In this document: positions 1 through 9,431 of the stretch, piece by piece
How the letters are laid out: every line of letters begins with the position of its first letter
How positions within the stretch are numbered: position 1 is the stretch's first letter
NCBI GenBank assembly: GCA_031549185.1
Contig: JAVBQG010000003.1
Coordinates: 19,650 to 83,649 of the forward strand
Source: JAVBQG01 sp031549185
GTDB taxonomy: Bacteria > Synergistota > Synergistia > Synergistales > Synergistaceae
Reading direction: 5' to 3'
Length of the DNA stretch: 64,000 nt
The notes under the pieces: generated by a model
What the model was told of the DNA's origin: nothing
Seen by the model: the letters and a program-made list of their open reading frames with translations, nothing else
Databases searched by the model: none
Translations under genes and position numbers: made by a program

Positions 1-1
1 G

Positions 2-283
2 AACGCGGTGGCGGCGAAGGAGGGCTCGGTCGTGTACCTCACGAATTTGAGCGATATGGAAAAAATGGAGGCTAAGCAGGTTTCCGGGGACGAGACCACC
101 TCGGAGCCTTCCAAGCTCGGAAAGTATACGCTGGATCGCGATGTCAAATCCAGTCCGCTTCGCTCCGCCGATATAAAAATTAAAGCGGCCTGGGATGGCG
201 TGAAACTGAAAGGAAACGTTACGATCGAGAGGCAGGTGAGCCCCAGTGCATGGCAAAATGCAGGACAGGAACCGAAAGAATAA
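2..283 (+). CDS. Type IV prepilin-like protein, C-terminal part (cut by window edge)
   Basis: The reading frame is open from the first base of the window and ends at a TAA, so only about 93 C-terminal residues are seen. No motif in this tail is diagnostic. Its place directly before two prepilin-like genes and a PilY1 gene suggests the minor pilin that usually precedes PilW (PilV or GspI type), but this is inference from order only. The next gene starts inside its last 38 bases, so the two are translationally coupled. Confidence 0.55.
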   Translation, partial: NAVAAKEGSVVYLTNLSDMEKMEAKQVSGDETTSEPSKLGKYTLDRDVKSSPLRSADIKIKAAWDGVKLKGNVTIERQVSPSAWQNAGQEPKE

Positions 284-1274
284 GGCGTTCTCCCTCATCG
301 AAATACTCATCGTCATCACCATCATGGCGATCGTAATCGGCGTCGTGGGCTCCCTGTTGGCCGGCTACACGCGCATGTTCAACGAGACGGACGATCAGGC
401 GGTCGCGCGACAGAGGGCGCAGGACGTCTTCAACGCTCTCGAGGCGCCGATCGTGAATGCCGCGCTCGGCATACCGACGGACAGCATGGGTGGTTACTTC
501 GACACGGCGCCTATTGCGATATGGTCGGCTCCGCTGGAGATAAAAAAGACGGGAAGCAGTTACTCTTCCGTACTGCCCGCTGAGACGCCGGGCAATGTGC
601 TTCGCCTCGTGTACTCCATCCCGTCGGGTGTGAAGAACGGCAAAACAAGAGTAAAAACCTACAGCCCCCCCGCCACCGGCATACTTCCGGCAACGCTGAC
701 GTTGACGAAGCCACTGTCCGGTGACTTGGTGGCTTCGACTGGGCACGCGGACGATACGCGCAAGTTTATCACTTTTCCAAACGCATTCATGAGTCCGCTC
801 AAGGTCACAAGCGGAGCTGGCAGCAACACGATAAGCGTGACCGGCAGGCCGCAGCCCGCAGCCAGTGGTGGTGCCAGCTCGGATCTTAGCATGTTGGTGA
901 GGGGTGAAGTCGTCCCCTATCACGATATTCACTTGGTCAGAGCCATAGCAGCTTACGTAGACAGTGACGATGTATTCCATGCCGCTGAGATCAACAGTAA
1001 GGATGTGTCGGCGACCGACCCGACTGCTACCACAAATCCCGCGGGTTTGAGGGTAGAGGGAATCAAGGCGGTTCAGTTCGAGGTCGACCACGATTATAAA
1101 TTGCTTACAGTGGCGGTATTGGCCGAAGGAGACATTGTCGATCAGACGCGACAGGTAGATACGGTGACACGAAGTCAGCTACAAAGCCGCTGGACGGGGG
1201 TACCCTTGGACGACAGAATGTATTACGAGGACTTCGTAATGACATGGCGCATTCGTAACTACGTGCCGAAATGA
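246..1274 (+). CDS. Type IV minor prepilin, PilW/GspJ-like
   Basis: A 342-residue protein with a class III signal: a short basic leader (about 14 residues) is followed by an A/FSLIE cleavage site and a hydrophobic stretch of about 20 residues. Glu at +5 of the mature form is present, as in normal pilins. The prepilin peptidase would cut before Phe. I chose the GTG start because AGGTGAG lies 5 bases upstream; an ATG at 258 is possible. The remainder is a poorly conserved globular domain. It overlaps both neighbours and belongs to the pilus operon, where such minor pilins prime fibre assembly and carry PilY1. The PilW/GspJ assignment rests on size and gene order. Confidence 0.75.
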   Translation: MHGKMQDRNRKNKAFSLIEILIVITIMAIVIGVVGSLLAGYTRMFNETDDQAVARQRAQDVFNALEAPIVNAALGIPTDSMGGYFDTAPIAIWSAPLEIKKTGSSYSSVLPAETPGNVLRLVYSIPSGVKNGKTRVKTYSPPATGILPATLTLTKPLSGDLVASTGHADDTRKFITFPNAFMSPLKVTSGAGSNTISVTGRPQPAASGGASSDLSMLVRGEVVPYHDIHLVRAIAAYVDSDDVFHAAEINSKDVSATDPTATTNPAGLRVEGIKAVQFEVDHDYKLLTVAVLAEGDIVDQTRQVDTVTRSQLQSRWTGVPLDDRMYYEDFVMTWRIRNYVPK

Positions 1275-1285
1275 GGAGGAATGGG

Positions 1286-1912
1286 ATGATGCGTAAGAGA
1301 AACGGGAAAATAATACAAGCCTCCCATGCCGGTTTTTCCCTCATCGCCGTGTTGATCATCGCCGTGATCGGCATGGCATTGATTGGAGTTACGTTCTATA
1401 TTTATGAATCCTCCGTCGGCCAAGGCGCGATCACAATGCAGCGCTCTCAGGAGTATAACGCGATGCAGGCGGGGATGGAAGAGGCAAAATCCGTACTGGT
1501 TGCACGCTGTGATAATTTGGATCCTGTCCCCAAGTGGTACGATGGCAAGGCGGCGGGATCAAAGATAGGTAGCCCTGGAGATTTGGTGATCAAAAACGGA
1601 ACGCTCTTCAAGGACGTAAAAATAAAAGGCGAAAACGTTCAAGTGAAAATCGAAATACTCGATGCGGCCTATTCGGAAAGTGATCTGAATGGGACGGTAA
1701 CCCAGGAAGAGTTAATGCCCCCGGGTTTGCGTATTACGGAAGGCACCCAAGACCACCTTGCCATCGGCGCTTACTTGATTCGCGCCACACTCACCATCGA
1801 TGGCGAGACGAAAAGACTGGAGACTCTCGTTTATCAACGCAACCGGGTAACGAGTATGCCGGGTTCCAGTTCCGGTGGCGGCGACGACGGAGATGGTAAC
1901 ACCAACCCCTAG
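1286..1912 (+). CDS. Minor prepilin lacking Glu+5, PilX/GspK-like
   Basis: A 208-residue protein with a basic leader, a Gly before FSLIA, and a hydrophobic helix, which is a type III prepilin signal. The residue at +5 is Ala instead of Glu; this exception is known for the tip pilin GspK and some PilX proteins. ATG 1286 is chosen because AGGAGG sits 6 bases before it; an ATG at 1271 overlaps the previous stop but has no ribosome site. The C-terminus is a low-complexity Ser/Gly/Asp tail. Its position just before the PilY1 gene fits a tip-complex pilin. Residue identity is seen; the tip role is inferred. Confidence 0.7.
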   Translation: MMRKRNGKIIQASHAGFSLIAVLIIAVIGMALIGVTFYIYESSVGQGAITMQRSQEYNAMQAGMEEAKSVLVARCDNLDPVPKWYDGKAAGSKIGSPGDLVIKNGTLFKDVKIKGENVQVKIEILDAAYSESDLNGTVTQEELMPPGLRITEGTQDHLAIGAYLIRATLTIDGETKRLETLVYQRNRVTSMPGSSSGGGDDGDGNTNP

Positions 1913-1985
1913 AGAATAAAACGAGTGCACATATATTTATAAAGAACATAAAAAGCACAAACCCGTAGATACTGGAGGGACTGAA

Positions 1986-4900
1986 ATGAATAAACGAACG
2001 ACAAAAAAATATTTTAGATCTTTTGCGAGCCTGTTGTTCTTTTTAGCGATTGCGTTGTTTTACCAAGGGTGGAACGCGGGGGCTTTGTTGGGTTTTTCCG
2101 ACCTATGGAAAGTCGTCGAGGGTGTACCCAAGGCGGAAGTAGTGCAGGACGACGACGATATATTGGTCGGTGCCGGCCGGAAGGCGAATGTCCTTTTCCT
2201 GCTTGACACGGGCTCGCAGATGACCTTCACTCCGATCGGAACGATGCCAGAGTGGAACGTCAATGTCACAACAAGAGTGTCCGCCGATGCTTATCTTGCA
2301 CAATCTACGTACGGACATGGAGGTCTGAATGTCGTCGGAACCACGGCCTCTGGCAGAGAGCGCTACGGACGCGATCTTGACGCGACGAACAATGTAACGA
2401 CGGCAGACGTCGGAAAGACGGTCACTCAGTTTATGGCGGACCACATCAACGACTATTATTTCCCCTTCAACAATACGACTCATCCGCTCGGTACTAATGC
2501 TACTGGCACTACCGCGCTCAAACCGGGATCAGCTGGCATTCCACAGCCGCTTGCGCTTGTATTTCGAAACACCAATTACTGGAATGTCTCCACGATACCG
2601 TCCAGTTACGGTGCCCTCATGCCGAACGACAGCCGTATGTACAAAATGAAGCTTGTCATGTGGCGCCTCTTGGACGATTCGACGCTCTTCGAGCGCCTGC
2701 GCGTCGGTATGGCAACGACGTTCCAGGAGTTCAACGTACGTACGTCCAACTATATTGCGGATTTTTACAAGGCATCTCCATTCGGTGCGCTCTATACATA
2801 CGGTGGATATACATTTCAGAACGGCACGGGCCCCGACTGGGCAACGAGCATCCCTGGTTCAGGCGGCTACGGAAACAGCCAAGCCTGTTACTGGGGTATC
2901 GACCGCAATTATTATGACGGTTACGGGCATACCACGTCGACTTGGAGACTCATCAATCGCGCCTATCTACGGGTTCCAATTTCGGACTATACGACGGACC
3001 ACGCCAATCTCTTCCGCGTGTGGATTGACGGGTATGAGGACGTGAGCAATGGTGGCGCTTCAGACCCCTATTTCTTCAAAAACCCGGAACTTATCGCGGA
3101 CGGCAAGACGTTTCTCAGTACGGCGATCTACCCAGGGCACCCGGATTTGAGTCGGAGCACACTGCTGAATCAGTCTGATGGCGCAGGCAGAGCCAAGATC
3201 GGAATTGCTTTCAGCCATCGCACGCCTGGTACAAATTATGCTAATAATGTGACGACGGGCGTGAACCCCGGCACGACTGGTACCTGTATGAATGTTCTCA
3301 AGGCGGGGGGAACGGGTGAGGCGCTCGGCACCGTACTCGACTTCTTCTCACCGCCCGTGAATGGTATCGGCGGGGCGCCTGGCAGTGCGTATAATGTTTT
3401 CAACGCGCCCGAAGTCTCTTTTCCGATCAAGGATAACTGCGAGTCCAATTGGCTTATTATCTTCACCGCTGGTGACGATAGTTCGGGGTATAGCACTGCC
3501 GATGCCGTTCTGTCTCTTTTCAAAGAAACAAAAAATAAGAAAGTGACGCGACGTACGGGACAGAGTGGCAATAACAACACGTTTGAAGAAGTTCAACTTG
3601 ATGATGGTGTACGCACGATCGTGGTCGGTTTTGTGGATCCGAATGATCCCGCTAAGAATGTTGACGATTTACGCACGAAACTGAATAACATTGCAAGGGC
3701 TGGCGACCCCATGTGGAATGGTAGTGATTGGGTCGCGGATCCCAGTAAACACGCGTATTTCGCGAACGATGTTCCTGGGCTGATGGAGGTTTTGCGCGAG
3801 ATTCTCGTGCATATCAACGCGGAGATACGCCCTGCGAAAGGCCCGATGACGGAGTCCTCGTCGCTGGAGACAGGTACGCTCGCCGGCGACTTCGACCTTT
3901 TCTCCGCTTCCTATAAAGTCAACAACGAAGATCAGTGGCAGGGGGAGTTGGTTCGCTATCAGAGCCATATCGCGACCTCCGGTGATATTAGCGTAACGCT
4001 TCCGGCAAAATGGGAGCTGGGTACTACTCTTCTGAATTTGCGCACAAAGGGCAGCGGCGGCCGCAATCTGGTCTATTGGAGCAGCAGTGGGTGGAGTGAT
4101 CTCAAATATACAACCGGAGACAACGAATATCCTGATGCTGATGTTGGTATACTTCTCGGTTTGCAGACTGCGGATTTGAAAACGCCGTCGAGATACACCG
4201 GGAAATTACATCCTTCCCGCGCCATGATCAACTGGCTGCACGGGTACGATTTCAACTATGCCGATAACAAAGAAGTGGAGAGAAAATTCTTGCTTTCTGA
4301 CTTCGGACAGTCAGGGGTCGCTATGGTACAACCCCCGGCCAAAGATGCCCTGTCCCTGCCTGGATATGACACATGGGCGGATTCTGCTCTCATAAAATCG
4401 CGGGATATCAGACTTTTCGCGCAATCCAACGAGGGAATTCTGCATGTCATTAACCCCACGGCAACCGGAGCCGGTTTGGAGACGATGGCGATCGTTCCGC
4501 CGCCTGTGATGCAGCCCTTCCGCCTTGCGGCCACGAAGTTTGCGGTGTCAACAGTAGGGCTAGATAAAAAGGTCGAGTGGGACGACAATACAACAAGTGG
4601 CGACGCGGGATATGCCTCCCGGCCCGCGTACCTGCTGGATGGACCACTGTTCTTGAGAGACTTCGACCTTGACTTGAACGGCACCAGCTGGGGGACGTAC
4701 CTGATCGGGATGTTGGGTCGTGCGGGTAACGGGCTGTATCTTATGAATGTTACCCAGCCTCAAAATCCGAAATTCCTCTGGTTTCGCGAGACGAGATATC
4801 GGAGCGACGGTAGACCCGTGTTGATCAGGAGGGGTGCAAGTGATGCGGAGCCGACGTATGCGCAGGATACGGGCACGGATATGAGCGCGACTGGCCCTGT

Positions 4901-6116
4901 GTTCAACAACCCGGACGCTTACCCGTTCTTCCAGATGGGCTACAACATGCCGCGCCCCGTCGCCGGGGTGGCGAAACTTCCGGATAACTCGCTTCGCAAT
5001 ATGATCGTGTTGGCGGGCGGAATGCAGGAGAATCTCGATCTGAACAACAACGGATATGTGGGAGCCGCCCTCTATATCGTCGATCCGAAGGATGGCAGCG
5101 CGGTGAAGGTGTTCAACAGTGGTTCCCTCTCCGGAGTATCTGCCGATTGCAGAGCAGGCACGATGAAAGCCGGTCCTGATCCATATATGGGTATGTTGGT
5201 CACGCCGCCGGCCATCTTGCGCTCGGGCACGACGAAGTCGATTGCGGGCAAGGTCTTCACCGCCGACAACCGCGGCAACATCTTCATGGTCAACCTGGAG
5301 AGGGGATTTGGAACATCCGCCGACTCGCTTCCTCAAAACGATTGGTCGATACAGACGGTCGGAACCCTGCGCGCCAAGTCGTTGGAATCCAACGCGGACG
5401 ACAACCACTGCATTCCTCTGGGAATTCTCGTCAGTACTGTGTCCAGCACAGGCGCGACATGGGTGAGCGGCGGCACGTCGAACATCGGAACGAGGAATAA
5501 TGACAGCCCCACAAACAATTCGGCGATGATTCGAAACAAAGGGCAGTATATCTTCTCGTTCAAGGTGTCGGAGGACAAGGCTCTGTACCGCGATGACCTT
5601 GTCGGGATCACCGTGGTGAGCGGGGATAAGGCTCCTGACGGTGCCAACGGTTGGTATATCAAGCTACAGGCGGAATCGGCGACAAGCAACGATGAATACG
5701 TCACGACCCGTCCTGTCCTCATGGCCGGCAAGATCTATTGTACGACATTTATCCCCACGAAATCGTCCGCAACTTGTAACAGTGCAGTGGACGGAACCAG
5801 CCGCATCTATGCGGTCTCGTTGGAGACAGGTGAGGAGAAATGGGGATCCAAGGTCTCGGGTAAATACATTGAAATCAGGGGCATCAAGTTCGCCGGGTTG
5901 ACGCACTCGACGAAAGGATCGAAGGAAACCATCATCGGAAGCTATGCAGTGACGAACAAAGCTACATCGGAGGAGGATCTGAATAAGCTGGTTGCGCTGG
6001 GCTTGATCAGCCGCGCGAATGGTGTGCCGATGATCACCTTCGGCGAGGGTGAGGGAACCGATCCACCCTTCCCGCCACTCTCCACGTATATCAACTACTG
6101 GCGGGAGGTCTTCTAA
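1986..6116 (+). CDS. pilY1: PilY1/PilC-type pilus tip adhesin
   Basis: A 1376-residue secreted protein. Residues 12-36 form a signal or anchor segment. An N-terminal region from about residue 66 resembles a von Willebrand A domain, but the metal-binding motif is degenerate (D74-T-G-S-Q-M instead of DxSxS). The C-terminal half (from about 800) has the PilY1 beta-propeller signature, with repeated YLIDGPLF-, GRGGNGLYL- and PRPVAG-like strands, and a probable calcium loop at D1018-L-N-N-N-G. GGAGG precedes the ATG. PilY1 proteins sit at the type IV pilus tip, bind surfaces and calcium, and control retraction. It follows the prepilins after 73 AT-rich bases. Family assignment is secure; adhesion target is unknown. 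Confidence 0.88.
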   Translation: MNKRTTKKYFRSFASLLFFLAIALFYQGWNAGALLGFSDLWKVVEGVPKAEVVQDDDDILVGAGRKANVLFLLDTGSQMTFTPIGTMPEWNVNVTTRVSADAYLAQSTYGHGGLNVVGTTASGRERYGRDLDATNNVTTADVGKTVTQFMADHINDYYFPFNNTTHPLGTNATGTTALKPGSAGIPQPLALVFRNTNYWNVSTIPSSYGALMPNDSRMYKMKLVMWRLLDDSTLFERLRVGMATTFQEFNVRTSNYIADFYKASPFGALYTYGGYTFQNGTGPDWATSIPGSGGYGNSQACYWGIDRNYYDGYGHTTSTWRLINRAYLRVPISDYTTDHANLFRVWIDGYEDVSNGGASDPYFFKNPELIADGKTFLSTAIYPGHPDLSRSTLLNQSDGAGRAKIGIAFSHRTPGTNYANNVTTGVNPGTTGTCMNVLKAGGTGEALGTVLDFFSPPVNGIGGAPGSAYNVFNAPEVSFPIKDNCESNWLIIFTAGDDSSGYSTADAVLSLFKETKNKKVTRRTGQSGNNNTFEEVQLDDGVRTIVVGFVDPNDPAKNVDDLRTKLNNIARAGDPMWNGSDWVADPSKHAYFANDVPGLMEVLREILVHINAEIRPAKGPMTESSSLETGTLAGDFDLFSASYKVNNEDQWQGELVRYQSHIATSGDISVTLPAKWELGTTLLNLRTKGSGGRNLVYWSSSGWSDLKYTTGDNEYPDADVGILLGLQTADLKTPSRYTGKLHPSRAMINWLHGYDFNYADNKEVERKFLLSDFGQSGVAMVQPPAKDALSLPGYDTWADSALIKSRDIRLFAQSNEGILHVINPTATGAGLETMAIVPPPVMQPFRLAATKFAVSTVGLDKKVEWDDNTTSGDAGYASRPAYLLDGPLFLRDFDLDLNGTSWGTYLIGMLGRAGNGLYLMNVTQPQNPKFLWFRETRYRSDGRPVLIRRGASDAEPTYAQDTGTDMSATGPVFNNPDAYPFFQMGYNMPRPVAGVAKLPDNSLRNMIVLAGGMQENLDLNNNGYVGAALYIVDPKDGSAVKVFNSGSLSGVSADCRAGTMKAGPDPYMGMLVTPPAILRSGTTKSIAGKVFTADNRGNIFMVNLERGFGTSADSLPQNDWSIQTVGTLRAKSLESNADDNHCIPLGILVSTVSSTGATWVSGGTSNIGTRNNDSPTNNSAMIRNKGQYIFSFKVSEDKALYRDDLVGITVVSGDKAPDGANGWYIKLQAESATSNDEYVTTRPVLMAGKIYCTTFIPTKSSATCNSAVDGTSRIYAVSLETGEEKWGSKVSGKYIEIRGIKFAGLTHSTKGSKETIIGSYAVTNKATSEEDLNKLVALGLISRANGVPMITFGEGEGTDPPFPPLSTYINYWREVF

Positions 6117-6617
6117 GTGCAGAGACGTTTCATACTCTTAATCGCAGCATTTTCCGTCGTACTTCTTCTGTCCCTGGCTGGAGCTGCCGTTGCCGCCCCT
6201 GTGGTTGTCGACGCCGAGAAGGCGAAGATAACGGCCAGCCGCCCGGACCGCGACGCGGTGGAGGGTCTCTGGAGCGTCTATCAGAACTGGGACCCGATGC
6301 CGAAGCAGGCGCAGCGCTATCGCATCGCGATCGTCAGAAACAACCACGGAATCTTCAAAGAGGCGAAGTACCTGGGTGTCGTCCTCTGCGACAAAGAAGG
6401 GTGCACGAAGGGGGAGGTAAAACTCCTCCTTACCCCGACGGGAAAAAAGAACGAGTTCCAGGCGACGTGGCGCACCGGCAAGGGAACTGCAAAGGGCCTT
6501 GGCCGCCTGGAGGCGGATGAGGCAAAAACGCCGGATTCCGTCATAGACCTGAGGGCGCTGAAAATTCAGGGGCATATTCTGGTCAAATGGCTGGTGCGGA
6601 TACCGGAGAATAAATAA
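6117..6617 (+). CDS. Secreted protein of unknown function
   Basis: A 166-residue protein beginning with GTG immediately after the pilY1 stop, with GGGAGG 8 bases upstream inside pilY1. It carries a clear Sec signal peptide (basic start, hydrophobic residues 5-20, AVA-A site near residue 26). The mature part is about 140 residues, with one Cys pair (near residues 88 and 93) and many Lys. I recognise no family. Its tight coupling to pilY1 suggests a periplasmic or surface accessory of the pilus, which is inference only. Confidence 0.65.
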   Translation: MQRRFILLIAAFSVVLLLSLAGAAVAAPVVVDAEKAKITASRPDRDAVEGLWSVYQNWDPMPKQAQRYRIAIVRNNHGIFKEAKYLGVVLCDKEGCTKGEVKLLLTPTGKKNEFQATWRTGKGTAKGLGRLEADEAKTPDSVIDLRALKIQGHILVKWLVRIPENK

Positions 6618-6661
6618 TTTCGAAGCGGAGGCAAGCAATGCCGATAGGAGGTGTACAAACT

Positions 6662-6856
6662 ATGTACGGAGCAGGACTTTTATCTCAGAAGACGGGAATG
6701 GTCAGGGCGCATTTCTCTCCGGAACCATCGGTGGGGAATACTTCGGATGCAAATGATTTTTATTTCTACGGCACACTGTTCGGGGGGAAGTCGCCTGCGT
6801 TTGGGACGAACCTTACTTTGGAGGAGATCGCCGATCGTTACGGCTTGAGCGAATAG
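6662..6856 (+). CDS. Small hypothetical protein, 64 residues
   Basis: The frame opens at an ATG with a perfect AGGAGGTG 8 bases upstream, which is why I prefer it to the ATG at 6638 (72 residues) with a weaker site. The product is rich in Gly, Phe and Tyr, has no signal peptide or membrane helix, and ends in a short helix-turn-helix-like tail (L-x-x-I-A-x-x-Y-G-L-S). No family is recognised. It is the last gene before the operon terminator and so is probably expressed with the pilus genes. Confidence 0.6.
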   Translation: MYGAGLLSQKTGMVRAHFSPEPSVGNTSDANDFYFYGTLFGGKSPAFGTNLTLEEIADRYGLSE

Positions 6857-6957
6857 CGGAGCAATGGTGAGGAGATACCGAGCCTGACTTTTTTATATAA
6901 CTCTTATCCGAACATACCTTCTTCATTCCGGACATACTTATGCAGATGCGGACCAGA

Positions 6958-6986
6958 CTGGAGGGCAATCGCCCCTCCAGTTTTTT
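6958..6986 (+). terminator. Intrinsic terminator closing the pilus operon
   Basis: An 8-bp perfect stem, CTGGAGGG pairing with CCCTCCAG, encloses a 7-base loop and is followed by six T residues. This is a textbook Rho-independent terminator. It separates the pilus genes from trmB, whose start lies 47 bases further on. Confidence 0.92.
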
Positions 6987-7032
6987 ATGTGGTGTGGTAA
7001 GATTGTCTGCACAAAATTTTGGAGTTGAGCGC

Positions 7033-7977
7033 ATGTATTGGAATTTTACGAAGCTATTGAGAACCTCGCTCGACTCGCCGCTGTCGCGCGGCGACGGGCC
7101 GTTGGTGGTTGAGATCGGTTTCGGCAACGGCGAGTATCTCGAATATCTCGCGCGCAAACGGCAAGACGCGCAGGTTGTCGGCATCGAGGTCTCGCAGTGG
7201 TGCCTCTGCAAAGCAGCGCGCAGGGCGCTCGCCATCGGGCTTTCGAACGTGCGCCTGCTGCACGGCGACGCGCGGGCGTTGCTTTCGCGTGCGTTCGAGC
7301 CCGCTTCGATCGACGAGGTCTATATGAATTTCCCCTGCCCCTGGCCGAAGCGCAAGCACGCGGAGCGCCGCGTGACGCGCCCGCAGTTCGCCGGGTTGAT
7401 GAGCGCCTGCCTGGCACCGGGGGGGACCTTTATTCTCGCTACCGATGTGGACTGGTACGCGGAGGAGACGAGGGCGGTCTTCGCCGCGAGCGGCGACTTC
7501 GAGACAAGCCCCGTGCTGGAGAATCCGGAGCGGGACTATCACACGAAGTACGAGCGCAAGTGGATCGAGATGGGGCGCGGCACATACACGGTCACAGCCC
7601 AAAAAGCCGGGAAAAAAGAGGGGGTTGCCGAAGTGGAGAACGGGAAAGTGGACGGGGAGCCCTCGGCTCCCCTTGAAATGGATGGAAATATAGATATCGG
7701 CGACGCGCGCGACGCAATTTTGTCGTTGAAGGGCGATACGGTCGAAGGGCCGGAGTATCGCGTCGTCTTTCGCGAGGTCTTTTTCGCGGAGGACGGAGCC
7801 GCTCTCGTGATGGCGATCTCGGTCGACGAGGGGTTCGAGCAGCACTACTATCTGCGCGTCGTCCCGACGGCCCATGGCCTGCGCGGTAAGGTCGACTCGG
7901 TCGGCCACCCGTACCGCACGCCCGGCGTGCGGGCCAGCCTGCGGCACGTGATGAAGAAAGTGGGCGCGAAATTTTAA
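7033..7977 (+). CDS. trmB: tRNA (guanine-N7-)-methyltransferase with C-terminal extension
   Basis: TrmB methylates G46 in the variable loop of tRNA using S-adenosylmethionine. The first 200 or so residues hold the class I methyltransferase fold with the SAM loop (V-E-I-G-F-G-N-G-E) and the family motif FPCPWPK-x-x-HAERR, a variant of the usual PDPWPKxRHxxRR. ATG 7033 is chosen because TGGAG lies 8 bases upstream and just downstream of a terminator. At 314 residues it is about 100 longer than E. coli TrmB; the extra C-terminal domain resembles the extension seen in some thermophile and Synergistota TrmB proteins, whose role is unclear. Confidence 0.9.
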   Translation: MYWNFTKLLRTSLDSPLSRGDGPLVVEIGFGNGEYLEYLARKRQDAQVVGIEVSQWCLCKAARRALAIGLSNVRLLHGDARALLSRAFEPASIDEVYMNFPCPWPKRKHAERRVTRPQFAGLMSACLAPGGTFILATDVDWYAEETRAVFAASGDFETSPVLENPERDYHTKYERKWIEMGRGTYTVTAQKAGKKEGVAEVENGKVDGEPSAPLEMDGNIDIGDARDAILSLKGDTVEGPEYRVVFREVFFAEDGAALVMAISVDEGFEQHYYLRVVPTAHGLRGKVDSVGHPYRTPGVRASLRHVMKKVGAKF

Positions 7978-7999
7978 GAAGCTGTGCATTATCGTTGTA

Positions 8000-8054
8000 G
8001 CGCGTCCGGCTCTTGTGATGTTCCGGTGGCAGAACGGACGCGCATTGCGCGTCC
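8000..8054. repeat. Nested inverted repeat between convergent genes (REP-like)
   Basis: Three copies of the same octamer alternate in orientation: GCGCGTCCG at 8000, CGGACGCGC at 8035 and GCGCGTCC at 8047. They can fold as a 9-bp stem with a 26-base loop or as an 8-bp stem with a 3-base loop. There is no T run on either side, so a simple terminator is unlikely. The position between the ends of trmB and the MFS gene is typical of REP-type intergenic palindromes. No second copy was noticed in the window. Confidence 0.5.
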
Positions 8055-8092
8055 CTACGGCGATATTTTACAACCCCGCTGATAATCTGTAA

Positions 8093-9334
8093 TTAGACTG
8101 CCGGCCTCTTTTTTCTGAAGTGTGCCATCGCGTAATACACGACCACCGTCAGGGGGGCGAGCGCGACGAAGCTCAGCGTCAGCCCCAGGCCGATGTGGTC
8201 GGCCAGTATGCCGATGGGGGATGCCACGATGTTCGCCATGCCCCACGACACGCCCATGACGAGCGAACTGGCAGTGCTGCGGGACCCCGGCACCAACTCC
8301 TGTGCCATCGCGAGGGTGACGGGGTTCGTCGCCGAGATGCACGCTCCTCCGCAAATGAAGAGGGCGATGGAGAACATGCCGCTCGCCTGAATGGCGGGGA
8401 ACATAAACAGCGGAGCGAACAACAGCATCGTGACGACGACCGGCATCTTGCCGAATTTGTCCGCCATCTTGCCGCCGCACAGGTTGGCGAACGAGCCGGC
8501 GATCGTGTAGGCGAAGAGCACGGTGCCGCCCGCTTCGATACTGCCGCCGCGGCTTGTCACGAGCAGCGGCAGAAAGACGCGGATGCCCTGAAAGGTCGAG
8601 TCGCGCACGATCGAGATCAGGATCAGCGCGAGGCAGATTTTCATCACAGCTGGCATGCTCGGTTTTGCAGACGCCGGAGGGGGGACTTCGAGTTCCGCGT
8701 CGAACGCGTTCTCGTCCTCGATTCGCTCCTGTTCGTGTGTGTCGGCGGGGATCCATCGCTTGGCCGTGAAGATGAAGGCGGCGACGCCGAGCAGAGCGAG
8801 CGGCATCAGGCTGGGGCCGAGCGTTCGCAGCAAAAAGACGGCGTAAAGTGGACTCAGGGCCGAGCCCAGCGTACCCGCGGCCGCGAAGATCGCGAGGTAG
8901 GACCCGAGCCGTTCCGAACCGCCCGCGATCCCCGTCAGGCCGTGTCCCTGCGGGTGGAAACTGGCGGTGCCGGTCCCCATGAGTGAGACGAAGAGTAGCG
9001 CCATGCCGTACGTCGGCGCGACGGGCAGCAGATAGGCGCCGCTCGCCGTCAGCAGGGGGGCGTAGAGCGCGAAGACCGGTTTGTTGCTCTTGTCGGCAAA
9101 ATGTCCGGCGAAGGGCTGTACCACGAGGTTCAGTATTCCGAAGAGCGTGCTTAAGAACCCCGCCTCTCCCAGCGAGAGCGAGAGGCGTTTTACGATCTCG
9201 GGCAGGAAAGTCGGCAACAGCGTCGGATGCAGGTCGTTGATAAAATGCATCGCCGATACGGCGAGCAACGATTTGAACCGACTTTTCTCCGCGGTGGGGT
9301 CGTTCTGGTTCGGATGTTTTATTAATTTCAGCAC
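8093..9334 (-). CDS. MFS exporter, fosmidomycin-resistance-like
   Basis: A 413-residue inner-membrane transporter with twelve predicted helices and a hydrophilic central loop (about residues 200-225). The opening, with H-F-x-N-D and a L-P-x-F-L-P-E-I-V-K stretch in helix 1 and the following loop, is typical of the Fsr (fosmidomycin resistance) subfamily of the major facilitator superfamily. It would export a small drug or metabolite by proton antiport. The GTG start has GGAGGAA 6 bases upstream. It is a single gene, divergent from rsmD. Substrate is not predictable. Confidence 0.8.
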   Translation of the reverse strand: MLKLIKHPNQNDPTAEKSRFKSLLAVSAMHFINDLHPTLLPTFLPEIVKRLSLSLGEAGFLSTLFGILNLVVQPFAGHFADKSNKPVFALYAPLLTASGAYLLPVAPTYGMALLFVSLMGTGTASFHPQGHGLTGIAGGSERLGSYLAIFAAAGTLGSALSPLYAVFLLRTLGPSLMPLALLGVAAFIFTAKRWIPADTHEQERIEDENAFDAELEVPPPASAKPSMPAVMKICLALILISIVRDSTFQGIRVFLPLLVTSRGGSIEAGGTVLFAYTIAGSFANLCGGKMADKFGKMPVVVTMLLFAPLFMFPAIQASGMFSIALFICGGACISATNPVTLAMAQELVPGSRSTASSLVMGVSWGMANIVASPIGILADHIGLGLTLSFVALAPLTVVVYYAMAHFRKKRPAV

Positions 9335-9431
9335 GAATGGTTCCTCCGCTTAAATGGCCTATTTCTCTGTTCTCGTCTGTAAAATCATGTTATCGTAGAT
9401 TATATACCATAAATGCCGGAGGGGGATGTCC

